DNA from: Bacteroidota bacterium | GTDB lineage: Bacteria; Bacteroidota; Bacteroidia; Chitinophagales; Chitinophagaceae | Direction of reading: 5' to 3' | Assembly (NCBI GenBank): GCA_947454025.1 | Contig: CANGIZ010000002.1 | Location: forward strand, 26,356 to 90,355 | Length of the DNA stretch: 64,000 nt | Shown here: positions 38,008-46,124 of the stretch, one piece after another | Layout: each line of letters starts with the position of its first letter | How positions within the stretch are numbered: position 1 is the stretch's first letter | Notes under the pieces: generated by a model | The model's database searches: none | What the model was told of the DNA's origin: nothing | Seen by the model: the letters and a program-made list of their open reading frames with translations, nothing else | Position numbers and translations under genes: made by a program

Positions 38008-41000
38008 TTAATATGCTACCCTTCCGTGATATTCGTTAATATATTCTTTTACTATTAAACTATTTATTCTCTTAGACTTTTCAACATCTAAACCAAGCTG
38101 AGATTTTGTATTCAATTGATTAATTACCATTCTCATCATCATTGTTTCTATGTAGCTCTCGTTCTCTAGGACATTTGAGTTTTGAAGAATTAAGGCATCT
38201 ACTTCTTTCTTCAGTCCTTGCAATGCTTCAAATAGCTTACTTTCACTTTCAGTTAATGGGTCTTTTTCCATTAAACGTTTATGTAAACGTGCATACTTTT
38301 CGTCATTGTCATATTTTGCTTTCAGGAGTTGATTCTTCCTTTCAATTTCCCTAGCCTCATTATAAATTTTATCTAGCTCCTTAATGTTGCTTTCGATTTC
38401 TTCCGTATTAATTTCATTTAAATTCTTTTTCTTAAACAACCTTTCCAACTCCTCCTTTAAAGAAATAAAATAGGGATCTTTTTGGTCAAAGTTTCCACCT
38501 AGAGCTAATCTGGTTTTTTGTAGTATGTCTTTTAATTTATCAGCAAGGACCATCTCTTCTTCTTTGACTTTTACAAACGCGAATACAACATCTTCCAAAG
38601 CAAGGTTTAGTAAGTTGGTAGTATCTACACTGTTTTCAAGTGACTCCTTAGTGTTAATCAGCATTAAGTGATTATTCGCTTCTCTAGATAACACTGTAAG
38701 CTTATTAAAATCAAGTTTGTCCAATAACTCGTATTTGCCTGACAATCTTATTAAATTATACAATTCCTTAGCATTATTTAATGCTTTGGTAATTTTCATC
38801 ATCTCGGCACGTTCCTTAATCTGTGTTATCTGCTGTGAAAAAACTTCTGCATTCTTAGTGTCAAATCGGAATAAGACGTCTTTAATATCTCCTATCTCTT
38901 TATCAATTTCTTCTTGAGACTTAAATATGTTTGAATAGTGTTCCATTTCATCCCCCAATTCCGCTTGTAGCTCATTAAAGTAGTCTTTGTTTGTTTTGTC
39001 AAACTCCTTTTTAATGTCAGCAAAATCTACAACATAACCGTATCTGAAATCTTTGTAGGTTCTGTTCACCCTTGTCAATGTCTGTAATAAGTTATGGGCT
39101 TTGATAACACGACCGATATAAAGCTTCTTCAATCTTGGTGCATCAAATCCAGTCAATAGCATGTTGTAAACGAATAGAAAATCAATTTTCTTTTCTTTAA
39201 ATGCTTCAACCAGGTTCTTCCTTTCCTCTTTTGTTTCAACATCATGCAAGATCACTGCTGCAGTCTTCACCTTAGCCCCCATTCGTTGTTGTTCTCCATA
39301 GGATGCATTTGGCTCAGCTGCCATACTCAATTCCCCCTTATCTGCATTTGCGTATTTAGCTAGGAATATCTCATGCATCATTTTTGCTTGATCCGCTGAA
39401 TCACAAACTACCATACCACCAATGGTATTATCATTCATAGCAATCCTTGCTTTCTCAAAGTCCTGTACTATATAATCTAGCATTGGCTCAACAAACTTTT
39501 GGTGAGCGTAAACTATTTTCTTTTCTGCATCTCCTTTAAGAATTTCAATTTCCTCTAAAGCTTGCTGCATTGTTAACTTATAGCTTGTTTCAATCTCCTC
39601 TCGAATCAGCCTTAATGTATAACCATCTGCAATAGATGAATTATAGTAGTATTTGTGGATATAAGCCCCAAACAAAGACTTAGAATTGTAATCATTACCT
39701 AGCAATGGTGTGCCAGTTAAGCCTATCTTAATTGCTCCAGGATCGGATTCATTAAGGTTTGCTAGGAAACTACCCTTAGGATTATAACTTCTATGTACTT
39801 CGTCTAAAAAATAGACTCTTTGAATATTTAGTTGGTAATCATTATTCTTTAAAACATCAGTATCATCTTGGAACTTTTGAATGTTCACTACGGTAATTTC
39901 AGCCTTACCTGAATTATTATGAATTACCGTTGTCGCCTTGATATCCTTGGTAAACTCCTCGCGAGAATTAATTTCATGGACCACAAGTCCTCTACTTTTG
40001 AATTCTCTGCCTGCTTGAATTAACAAATCAATTCGGTCAACTATAAAGTAGAACTTAGGAATAACGCCTTTCTTTTGAAAGTAATCAGTCAAATACCTGA
40101 CATTATAAAAAGCAAGTGCAGTCTTACCACTTCCTTGGGTATGCCAAATAATGCCCTTCTTTATACCAGCTTCTAATTTTGCCTCGATTGCTTTTGTAGC
40201 AAATATTTGAGGGTAACGCATAATGTGCTTTTGAAGCCCACTTTCCTCTTTTACATAAACAAGTGCATATTGTAGAATAAAGGATAACCTATCTCTTTGA
40301 AATAATGAAGTACAAATTCTGTGCGTTGGCGAATCGGGATTCTTATTAGTAATAAATTCAGGAGAGGACTTGATGCTTACAAGATTGTTATCTTTTAGAA
40401 CCGCCATCACAACTTCCTCATCTAGAGGAGTTAATAAACTATCAAGGTCAAATCTTTCCTCTTCCCTAAAATAATTAAAGCCTGGCTTTTGATAAGAAGC
40501 TGTTGCGTAAAAAGCACCCTCTAATGGCATTGGAGAATTATCATCATATTCCATGTTATTAGAGAAGACCATTAACTGGGTGATATTGACGAAATTTCTA
40601 AATTTCTTATTCTTAAATCTACTCTCAATTCTTCTGTGCTCAGCTAATATGCCGTCCTGGTTATTAGGCTTTTTTACTTCAATAAAAGCTAATGGCAGTC
40701 CATTTATAAGCAAAATCACATCAGCTCTAAATTCCTCATTATCTTTCTTATAAGTAAGCTCAGTTGTAACTTGGAAAAGGTTGTTATTAAAATCTTCGAA
40801 ATCGATCATCCTAATTCCTGACCTATTGGTAAGCTTTTCGTAAAAAGCCTTACCCAAATCTTCGTTTTCTAAACAAAGTGCTACTTCGTCATAGAATCTA
40901 TCAACATCTCCAATTGACAATTCAGGATTCAGCTTCTTAATACTCTCTTTAAAAACATCAACAAAAATATTGGTATTAAGGTCCCAGTTAGCTCCTTTTA

Positions 41001-41079
41001 AAGACAGGTATTCATAACCCAATCTACAAAAATGCAGAATAGCTGGAATTTTGACCCTTGAATTTTCATTAAATGCCAT
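38008..41079 (-). CDS. hsdR: Type I restriction endonuclease HsdR
   Basis: The 1023-residue motor-nuclease begins with a RecB-like nuclease domain (FRADVILLINGLPLAFIEVKKPN near residue 125, D-ExK). An SF2 translocase follows: Walker A IIWHTQGSGKTALAF near 313, DEAD-like YFLDEVHRSYNPKG near 415, motif III GLTGTPLLG, and motif VI LLQTLTRVNRTYKDFRYG. The C-terminal 250 residues are helical for HsdM docking. HsdR pulls and cuts DNA lacking methylation at the HsdS site. It is the first enzyme gene of the operon, 22 bp after the XRE regulator. Confidence 0.95.
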   Translation of the reverse strand: MAFNENSRVKIPAILHFCRLGYEYLSLKGANWDLNTNIFVDVFKESIKKLNPELSIGDVDRFYDEVALCLENEDLGKAFYEKLTNRSGIRMIDFEDFNNNLFQVTTELTYKKDNEEFRADVILLINGLPLAFIEVKKPNNQDGILAEHRRIESRFKNKKFRNFVNITQLMVFSNNMEYDDNSPMPLEGAFYATASYQKPGFNYFREEERFDLDSLLTPLDEEVVMAVLKDNNLVSIKSSPEFITNKNPDSPTHRICTSLFQRDRLSFILQYALVYVKEESGLQKHIMRYPQIFATKAIEAKLEAGIKKGIIWHTQGSGKTALAFYNVRYLTDYFQKKGVIPKFYFIVDRIDLLIQAGREFKSRGLVVHEINSREEFTKDIKATTVIHNNSGKAEITVVNIQKFQDDTDVLKNNDYQLNIQRVYFLDEVHRSYNPKGSFLANLNESDPGAIKIGLTGTPLLGNDYNSKSLFGAYIHKYYYNSSIADGYTLRLIREEIETSYKLTMQQALEEIEILKGDAEKKIVYAHQKFVEPMLDYIVQDFEKARIAMNDNTIGGMVVCDSADQAKMMHEIFLAKYANADKGELSMAAEPNASYGEQQRMGAKVKTAAVILHDVETKEERKNLVEAFKEKKIDFLFVYNMLLTGFDAPRLKKLYIGRVIKAHNLLQTLTRVNRTYKDFRYGYVVDFADIKKEFDKTNKDYFNELQAELGDEMEHYSNIFKSQEEIDKEIGDIKDVLFRFDTKNAEVFSQQITQIKERAEMMKITKALNNAKELYNLIRLSGKYELLDKLDFNKLTVLSREANNHLMLINTKESLENSVDTTNLLNLALEDVVFAFVKVKEEEMVLADKLKDILQKTRLALGGNFDQKDPYFISLKEELERLFKKKNLNEINTEEIESNIKELDKIYNEAREIERKNQLLKAKYDNDEKYARLHKRLMEKDPLTESESKLFEALQGLKKEVDALILQNSNVLENESYIETMMMRMVINQLNTKSQLGLDVEKSKRINSLIVKEYINEYHGRVAY

Positions 41080-41101
41080 ATTTGCAATTTAATAGGTGCT
41101 A

Positions 41102-41299
41102 TTAACATTCTTTAATTAACTCAGCGACCTTGACTTTTAAAATTTTAGCAATGTCACCCAGGGTTTCCAAACTAGGAGTAGTTTGGTTATTACACCAATA
41201 ATTAACCGTTACCTTAGAAACGCCAAGTTTTGCAGCAAGTTCCTTCTGCATTAACTTCTTTTCTTTGATTACTTCGTTAATTCTAAGCTCAATTGACAT
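41102..41299 (-). CDS. XRE-family regulator heading the defence operon
   Basis: The 65-residue protein is a single Cro/C1-type HTH: IELRINEVIKEKKLMQKELAAKLGVSKVTVNYWCNNQTTPSLETLGDIAKILKVKVAELI. It lies 22 bp before hsdR and is likely its first cistron, giving the layout of a controller (C) protein for an RM operon. A palindrome ATTCAGTA-N4-TACTGAAT about 65 bp upstream of its start is a good candidate for its own operator. Its place suggests delayed or damped expression of hsdR after entry into a new host. Confidence 0.9.
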   Translation of the reverse strand: MSIELRINEVIKEKKLMQKELAAKLGVSKVTVNYWCNNQTTPSLETLGDIAKILKVKVAELIKEC

Positions 41300-41363
41300 A
41301 AAATGGATTTATAAGGGGGGAGTTTAAAGTTAAGAGAATATTTTAACTATTTGAAAATATATC

Positions 41364-41383
41364 ATTCAGTAATAATACTGAAT
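41364..41383. promoter_or_regulatory. Candidate operator of the defence operon: ATTCAGTA-ataa-TACTGAAT
   Basis: A perfect 8-bp inverted repeat with a 4-bp spacer, in the gap between the XRE gene and the divergent DUF4268 locus. It is the only perfect palindrome I see in this gap. Binding by the neighbouring XRE protein is inference. Confidence 0.5.
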
Positions 41384-41432
41384 CTATTTAAAATCAAGGT
41401 GATTTTACTTAAATTACATAAAAATATCATCT

Positions 41433-41603
41433 ATGGGAAAGTATGGATTTAGCTTTTCTTGGAAAAGAGCCTTAGGAATTACTTCGGCAAAGCAAAAATT
41501 TGCACGCCAAACAGGGATTCCAACTACCACGAGCGGACTAGAGTGAAAAGTAGGCAAATCAGTAATAAATTTGCTTTTTAACCTTTTTAAAGGTGGTAAA
41601 TAA
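41433..41603 (+). pseudogene. Small basic protein gene interrupted by an in-frame TGA
   Basis: ATG 41433 opens a frame MGKYGFSFSWKRALGITSAK... of 37 codons to a TGA at 41544-41546. The same frame then runs on KVGKSVINLLFNLFKGGK to TAA at 41601. The SFSWKRALGI start and a tail of this kind recall a family of very small conserved bacterial proteins, where an arginine codon would fit the stop position (CGA to TGA). It ends 19 bp before the DUF4268 gene. Most likely a recent nonsense mutation; readthrough or a real 37-residue product are alternatives. Too short for the ORF track. Confidence 0.45.
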
Positions 41604-41622
41604 TAACATTAAAATTTAAGCA

Positions 41623-42561
41623 ATGAAATTAGGACGACTAGAAAAAATAGACCTTCGGTCATATTGGAAGAAAGAAGCTACAGATTTTACACCATGGTTG
41701 GCACAATCTGAAAACATACAATTACTGAGTGAGGCTATTGGCATTGAACTAGAGGTACAAAGTCAAGAGGAAAGCGTTGGACCATTCAGTGCAGATATTT
41801 TATGCAAAGACACAATCAATGATCATTATGTACTTATTGAGAACCAACTAGAGCGAACAGACCACACGCACTTAGGGCAACTAATGACATACGCTGCCGG
41901 GCTAGACGCAGTGACAATAATATGGATAGCTCAGAAATTCACCGAAGAACACCGAGCAGCTCTAGATTGGTTGAACAGAATTACAGATGATACCTTTACT
42001 TTCTTTGGTATAGAAATTGAATTATTTAAAATTGGAGATTCAGTGCCTGCCCCCATGTTTCATATTGCGTCAAAGCCAAATGATTGGACAAAACAAGTCA
42101 AAAAGTCTGCAAATACTCAAAATGTAACTGCAATAAAACTTCAACAATTTGAGTATTGGAAAGCTTTAAAAGAATACATGGAGGTGAATAAAAGTATAGT
42201 AAGAATGCAAGCCCCGTCGACCCAACACTGGAATAGTATGGCAATTGGAAGAAGTAATTTTCACCTATCTGCAACAGTAAATTCAATAGATAAATCGATT
42301 AGCATTTGGCTAAATATAGGTGGAGAAGATGCTAAAAGCAATTTTGACAAATTAAAAGAACTAGCGTTTTCTGGGTCACTTACAGAAATTTCAAAAGATC
42401 TTATTTGGGATAGAATGGACGATAAAAAAGTGAGCACTGTCAAATTAAAAACACATGGTGATTTTACAAACCAAAAAGAATGGGGAGTGCAATTTCAATG
42501 GTTTAAAAATAACTTAGAATCATTTACTAAGTATTTTAAACCAATCATTGCCAAATTATAA
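41623..42561 (+). CDS. DUF4268-type protein with PD-(D/E)XK nuclease-like N-terminus
   Basis: The 312-residue protein has an N-terminal segment VGPFSADILCKDTINDHYVLIENQLERTDHTHLGQLMTYA, with D-(x)n-ExQ spacing and a trailing QLxTYAAG helix as in PD-(D/E)XK nuclease-fold proteins. The C-terminal 150 residues (FEYWKALKEYMEVN ... QWNSMAIGRSNFHLSATVN-like) resemble DUF4268. Stand-alone proteins of this kind often lie in defence islands, and a nuclease role is likely but unproven; the usual catalytic lysine is replaced by glutamine. It is divergent from the RM operon. Confidence 0.65.
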   Translation: MKLGRLEKIDLRSYWKKEATDFTPWLAQSENIQLLSEAIGIELEVQSQEESVGPFSADILCKDTINDHYVLIENQLERTDHTHLGQLMTYAAGLDAVTIIWIAQKFTEEHRAALDWLNRITDDTFTFFGIEIELFKIGDSVPAPMFHIASKPNDWTKQVKKSANTQNVTAIKLQQFEYWKALKEYMEVNKSIVRMQAPSTQHWNSMAIGRSNFHLSATVNSIDKSISIWLNIGGEDAKSNFDKLKELAFSGSLTEISKDLIWDRMDDKKVSTVKLKTHGDFTNQKEWGVQFQWFKNNLESFTKYFKPIIAKL

Positions 42562-42655
42562 TTAAATGGATTTTAAAGATAAACCTAAAATAGTCAATAC
42601 TTAATCTGACAGTTAGGATTAGCTTTTACATCTCATTTTCAATAGGCAATTAATT

Positions 42656-43051
42656 TTATCTAATATCAATTTGATATCTTCTGATATTATCTTTTAAATA
42701 ACGCCAGCCATAACCAACTACTTTGTTGTTATATAATACAATTGGAGTCAAATCATCATCTACAACTACACTAGCATTTTTCTTTGTATCAGTCCAAAAA
42801 AATAATATTTCGTATGATTTCCCTGATTCTTCCATTGTTTCACTTCTATATGGGCTATTAATATATACCCAACCAACTGGACTTGCAACTTTAACTGTAG
42901 ATGTTCCCATTATATTCAATACCTCACTTTTACTAATACCTAGACTAATATTATTCAGCTTTGATCTATTTTCAGCTTGAACCATCATTAATGAAGGTGC
43001 ACAACCAAAAAGTAAAGTAGAAAATATAAATACTGAAAGCTTCTTTTTCAT
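42656..43051 (-). CDS. Small lipoprotein, SmpA/BamE-like fold suspected
   Basis: A lipoprotein signal peptide MKKKLSVFIFSTLLFGCAPS with a lipobox ending LFGC. The rest includes LNNISLGISKSEVLNIMGTSTVKVASPVG, which resembles the helix-turn (SxxEVLxxMG) of SmpA/OmlA/BamE-type domains, and a strand-rich end with VVGYGWRYLKD. Function unknown; such domains usually assist outer-membrane or cell-wall assembly. An envelope lipoprotein as island cargo may alter the surface, but that is a guess. Confidence 0.6.
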   Translation of the reverse strand: MKKKLSVFIFSTLLFGCAPSLMMVQAENRSKLNNISLGISKSEVLNIMGTSTVKVASPVGWVYINSPYRSETMEESGKSYEILFFWTDTKKNASVVVDDDLTPIVLYNNKVVGYGWRYLKDNIRRYQIDIR

Positions 43052-43077
43052 ATCTAATGTATGTTTTAAGATTCAAG

Positions 43078-43341
43078 TTATAATAATTTTTCGAGATATG
43101 TCATTAACTCGTAAATATTTCGAAATTTTATATTCTCATCAAATTTGGATCTACTAGTTACATGTTTTGAGATTACATCAATTTCACTTTGATTAAATAC
43201 ACGCTCATTAAAACCATGCATTAGTTTAAGTGATGTGTGATATACTTTATCTGGTGTTCTAAAAGTAAGCAAGTAGTGGTTTTCAAGTTGTAATAAGTTT
43301 ACTTCTATGCCTTCAATTATTAAATTATTTACATTAAACAT
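43078..43341 (-). CDS. Hypothetical small protein
   Basis: 87 residues, no signal peptide, no motif recognised (VNNLIIEGIEVNLLQLENHYLLTFRTPDKVYHTSLKLMHGF ...). The first half alternates like a small beta sheet and the second half is helical. It lies 26 bp upstream of the lipoprotein gene on the same strand, so both may be co-transcribed. It could be real by spacing and codon use alone. Confidence 0.5.
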   Translation of the reverse strand: MFNVNNLIIEGIEVNLLQLENHYLLTFRTPDKVYHTSLKLMHGFNERVFNQSEIDVISKHVTSRSKFDENIKFRNIYELMTYLEKLL

Positions 43342-43841
43342 TATCTAATTTAATAAATTATATGTTACATTTATTACGATTGTGATTAAAATAATATTTA
43401 GGTTAATGAATGTGTGTTATACCTAGCATACACAAAATTTCAATTCAATATAGTTTCCTTTAAATTGAATAGAATATGTAGCATTAGATGGCTATAATCC
43501 AGATTAATCAATTTTTTTTGACCAATATTTTAAGACCCGTTTTCGTGTGTCTGCTTGATTACTCCCCACCAACCCCCACTCTACCTTGGCTCCCGCCACA
43601 CGCCCCCATGCCAACAATACCCGAAGATTTAATTCTAGATTTAGAAAGATAGTTCCCTGGTGAATTCAAAGCAACATGAATAAGCAAGTACAACTACTCA
43701 TCTGCTCTTATCATTAAGAACTACTCATCTGCTCCCTCACTTAAATATAGCCCCAATAGAATTTCATAATGTGTGCACGCATTTAATTCTAGGTACAATG
43801 GATGTGGGGGCCAATTAATCACAATTAAAAAATTAAAAAAA
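43342..43841. other. Repeat-rich 500-bp intergenic region (candidate origin or control region)
   Basis: No credible ORF. It holds a strand-asymmetric C-rich block (43561-43612, ccccaccaacccccactc...), a 16-bp direct repeat aactactcatctgctc (43692-43707 and 43719-43734), a 12-bp direct repeat atttaattctag (43627-43638 and 43781-43792), an imperfect palindrome aatgtgtgcacgcatt (43768-43783), and an inverted repeat TGTGT...ACACA near 43411-43433. Such clustering is unusual in this AT-rich element. A promoter for the downstream plus-strand module must also lie here. Confidence 0.5.
43692..43734 (+). repeat. 16-bp direct repeat, period 27
   Basis: aactactcatctgctc occurs twice, exact, separated by 11 bp (ttatcattaag). 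Two copies only, so not a CRISPR; iteron-like or regulator binding sites are possible. Confidence 0.7.
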
Positions 43842-44189
43842 ATGGTAACAATTTCAAATTATGCCATCCGTAAAAGAAAGGATGGCACTGAATTTATTTC
43901 TCTAGAATTAACAGGAAATGTTGAATTAATCCAATCAAACAACACAGGCAAATTTTACGCAAGTGTGCGTAAATGTTCAATCCCATCAACATTTGGGAAA
44001 GAGGTTGCAGAAAGCCTTTTAGGGTCGAAAATTCCAGGATCAATTGTCAAGGTGCTAGTTGATCCATACGAATTTAAAAACCCACGTACGGGCGAAGTAA
44101 TGCAATTACAACATTCTTATGCGTATCAAGCAGAAGGTAGCAACGAGGTTATTGGTCATACTCGTGTAAGCCAGATGGAAATGGCTTAA
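43842..44189 (+). CDS. Hypothetical protein preceding the Sak4-like ATPase
   Basis: I use ATG 43842 (MVTISNYAIRKRKDGTEFISLEL; 115 residues). The 23 residues before it in the ORF track are encoded by the repeat region and look unrelated. The protein is strand-rich with SNNTGKFYASVRKCSIPSTF and VKVLVDPYEFKNPRTGEVMQL, without catalytic motifs. Its place before a Sak4-like recombination ATPase suggests a DNA-binding helper, perhaps an OB-fold protein, but I cannot show this. Confidence 0.6.
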   Translation: MVTISNYAIRKRKDGTEFISLELTGNVELIQSNNTGKFYASVRKCSIPSTFGKEVAESLLGSKIPGSIVKVLVDPYEFKNPRTGEVMQLQHSYAYQAEGSNEVIGHTRVSQMEMA

Positions 44190-44295
44190 TAATTCATCAA
44201 TATTGATGGTGCTGTCAGAAAATTTAGTAGATCAAAAATTATATTAACCGCTACAAAATTCTGAAACAACACTGTCTTTATTGTGGTTAGTAAAG

Positions 44296-44333
44296 AGGAC
44301 TGGATAGCTACGGCTGTCTGGTCCTTTATTTTG
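44296..44333 (+). terminator. Strong hairpin with T-rich tail upstream of the Sak4-like gene
   Basis: aggactggatagc-tacg-gctgtctggtcct is a 13-bp stem with G-T pairs and a 4-base loop, followed by ttatttt. It is placed as a terminator of the 115-residue gene or as a leader structure 33 bases before the next ATG. Two other element genes have hairpins in the same relative position. Confidence 0.65.
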
Positions 44334-44358
44334 ATTAAACTTTTAAAATTTAAACTTT

Positions 44359-45183
44359 ATGCATTTAGAAAAAGCATCGCGTAAAAAAGCGTCAATTAAA
44401 ATGGCATTACAAGGACCTAGTGGTTGTGGAAAAACGTTTAGTTCCTTATTGCTGTCATTTGGCCTATGCAACGATTGGGCTAAAATTGCTGTTATTGATA
44501 GTGAAAATCATAGCTCTGAATTATATGCCCATTTAGGAAACTATAATGTATTACAACTAACTGCACCATATACACCAGAAAAGTACATTCAAGCAATTGA
44601 GACATGTGAAAAACTAGGAATGCAAGTAATTATAATAGATAGTATTTCTCATGAATGGGAATTCATCCTTGAGGCCCACGCCTCATTGTCTGGCAATAGC
44701 TTTACCAACTGGCAGAAGATTGGCCTAAGACACAAAGCTTTTATACAAGCAATACTTGGATCTAGATCTCATATTATAGCCACGATTAGAACTAAGCAAG
44801 ACTATGTTATAAACGAACGTAATGGCAAAATGGTCCCTGAAAAAGTAGGTCTTAAAGCGGTTCAAAGGGAAGGACTAGATTACGAGTTTACTTTAGTCTT
44901 TGATCTGAATATAAAAAACAACGCTATTGCTACAAAGGACAGGACTGGTTTATTCTCAGAAAAACATGAAAATAAAATTTCTATTGAAACTGGCAAATCA
45001 ATCTATAATTGGTGCAACAGTGGAGTTGATATAAAAACAGACGACATATCAAATCGAATAAACAACTGTAAAAGTGTTGGAGAATTATTAACTCTATATA
45101 ATGATTTTCCGCAGTTTAATGAAGTACTAAAAAAGGAATTTGAACAGAGAAAAAGAGAAATTTTAATACACAAAGAAGTATGA
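44359..45183 (+). CDS. Sak4-like / AAA_24 RecA-fold ATPase
   Basis: The 274-residue protein has Walker A MALQGPSGCGKTFSSLLLS near residue 18, an ID-SEN motif (AVIDSENHSSELYAHL), and Walker B QVIIIDSISHEWEFILE near 95. A Q/T-rich motif III follows in IIATIRTKQDYVI. This is the core of Sak4-type phage ATPases, minimal RecA relatives that anneal single strands or assist recombination. The C-terminal 60 residues are helical. With the RadC-like gene and the primase/helicase pair it suggests an element with its own replication-recombination. Confidence 0.8.
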   Translation: MHLEKASRKKASIKMALQGPSGCGKTFSSLLLSFGLCNDWAKIAVIDSENHSSELYAHLGNYNVLQLTAPYTPEKYIQAIETCEKLGMQVIIIDSISHEWEFILEAHASLSGNSFTNWQKIGLRHKAFIQAILGSRSHIIATIRTKQDYVINERNGKMVPEKVGLKAVQREGLDYEFTLVFDLNIKNNAIATKDRTGLFSEKHENKISIETGKSIYNWCNSGVDIKTDDISNRINNCKSVGELLTLYNDFPQFNEVLKKEFEQRKREILIHKEV

Positions 45184-45558
45184 TTACTTATCCAATAGTT
45201 CATTTATATAATCATAAAGCTCAATGCCTGATTTAGATTTAGACAACACCAAATCAGCCCCTGCATCAATTATGGAATCACATATTGAATTACTTGCATG
45301 CATAGTCAAAGCCATAATTTTTGAATTTACTCCACTCCCTTTTATTATTTTGATAGCTTCAATGCCATTCATTATTGGCATATCTATATCCGTAATAATA
45401 AAATCTGGAGGATTTGAAATTACATGTTCAACTAATTCAGCTCCATTAGATACAGATGCTGTAACTAAATAATTATGATTACTATTTAATAGTGTTTCTA
45501 AACTATCCCTAAGCATTGGATGATCCTCAGCAATAATTATTTTAATTTTTCGTCTCAT
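45184..45558 (-). CDS. Stand-alone response-regulator receiver protein
   Basis: The 124-residue REC domain is complete: IIIAEDHPMLRDSL (acidic pair), FIITDIDMPIMNGIEAI (phospho-acceptor Asp near residue 56), KIMALTMHAS (Thr) and LVLSKSKSG (Lys). There is no output domain and no histidine kinase nearby. The sequence is closest in feel to NarL/LuxR-type receivers without their HTH. It is convergent with the Sak4-like gene and divergent from the RadC-like gene. It may tap into a host phosphorelay; no partner can be read from sequence. Confidence 0.85.
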   Translation of the reverse strand: MRRKIKIIIAEDHPMLRDSLETLLNSNHNYLVTASVSNGAELVEHVISNPPDFIITDIDMPIMNGIEAIKIIKGSGVNSKIMALTMHASNSICDSIIDAGADLVLSKSKSGIELYDYINELLDK

Positions 45559-45560
45559 TC

Positions 45561-45591
45561 ATGCAAATCTAATAATATAGATTACTTGCAT
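45561..45591. promoter_or_regulatory. Nested inverted repeat between receiver and RadC-like genes
   Basis: ATGCAA ... TTGCAT flanks AATCTA ... TAGATT, giving a two-part dyad centred near 45576, right upstream of the receiver gene start. Candidate regulator site; could also be a minor RNA hairpin. Confidence 0.35.
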
Positions 45592-45619
45592 ATTCAGTAT
45601 AAATACTTAATTATCATCA

Positions 45620-45648
45620 ATGCCCGGCTTAATAGCTGGGCATTTTAA
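45620..45648 (+). promoter_or_regulatory. Leader hairpin 15 bases before the RadC-like gene
   Basis: atgcccggc-ttaata-gctgggcat is a 9-bp stem (one G-T) followed by ttttaataaaa. It lies between divergent genes, so it cannot end the upstream transcript in the usual way; it looks like a leader or attenuator element. It also means the ORF-track start at 45620, inside the stem, is not the likely start. Confidence 0.5.
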
Positions 45649-45658
45649 TAAAAATAAC

Positions 45659-46105
45659 ATGACACATTCAAACTCTATTAGCGAAATCGAGCTTGTTTAC
45701 AAGCCTAGTATTTCTGACAAGCCAATAATTAATTGTTCATTAGATGCATATAATGTATTTATGGACTTTTATCCAAAAGACACTGTGCACCTACAGGAGC
45801 ATTTCTTTGTAGCATTTTTAAACCGATTTAATCGAGTATTAGGCGTTTTACATCTATCCTCTGGTGGTATAACAGGAACTGTAGCAGATATAAGACTCAT
45901 CTTTGGCACAGCATTAAAAGCTGCTGCATCAGGAATTATTATAAGTCACAATCACCCAAGCGGCAATCTAAAAATATCAGAGCGAGACAAAATTGTAACC
46001 ACCAAAATACGGGATGCAGGAGATTTACTGGACATAAAATTATTAGACCACTTAATTGTTGGTCATGAAGGACAATTTTTAAGCTTCTCTGATGAAGGTT
46101 TGTAA
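45659..46105 (+). CDS. RadC-like JAB/MPN-domain protein
   Basis: From MTHSNSISEIELVYKP (148 residues) the protein matches the RadC C-terminal domain. LSSGGITGTVADIRLIFGTALKAAASGIIISHNHPSGNLKISERDK contains the HxHPSG JAMM metal site, and the following LLDIKLLDHLIVG aspartate completes it. The N-terminal helix-hairpin-helix of full RadC is absent. Such short RadC proteins are very common on Bacteroidota mobile elements, and their biochemical role is unresolved. Confidence 0.88.
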   Translation: MTHSNSISEIELVYKPSISDKPIINCSLDAYNVFMDFYPKDTVHLQEHFFVAFLNRFNRVLGVLHLSSGGITGTVADIRLIFGTALKAAASGIIISHNHPSGNLKISERDKIVTTKIRDAGDLLDIKLLDHLIVGHEGQFLSFSDEGL

Positions 46106-46124
46106 TAAATTAAAATTTAAACAA

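Noticed and set aside
43692-43734. Possible CRISPR array
   Set aside because: Only two copies of a 16-bp repeat with an 11-bp spacer, and no cas genes in the window.
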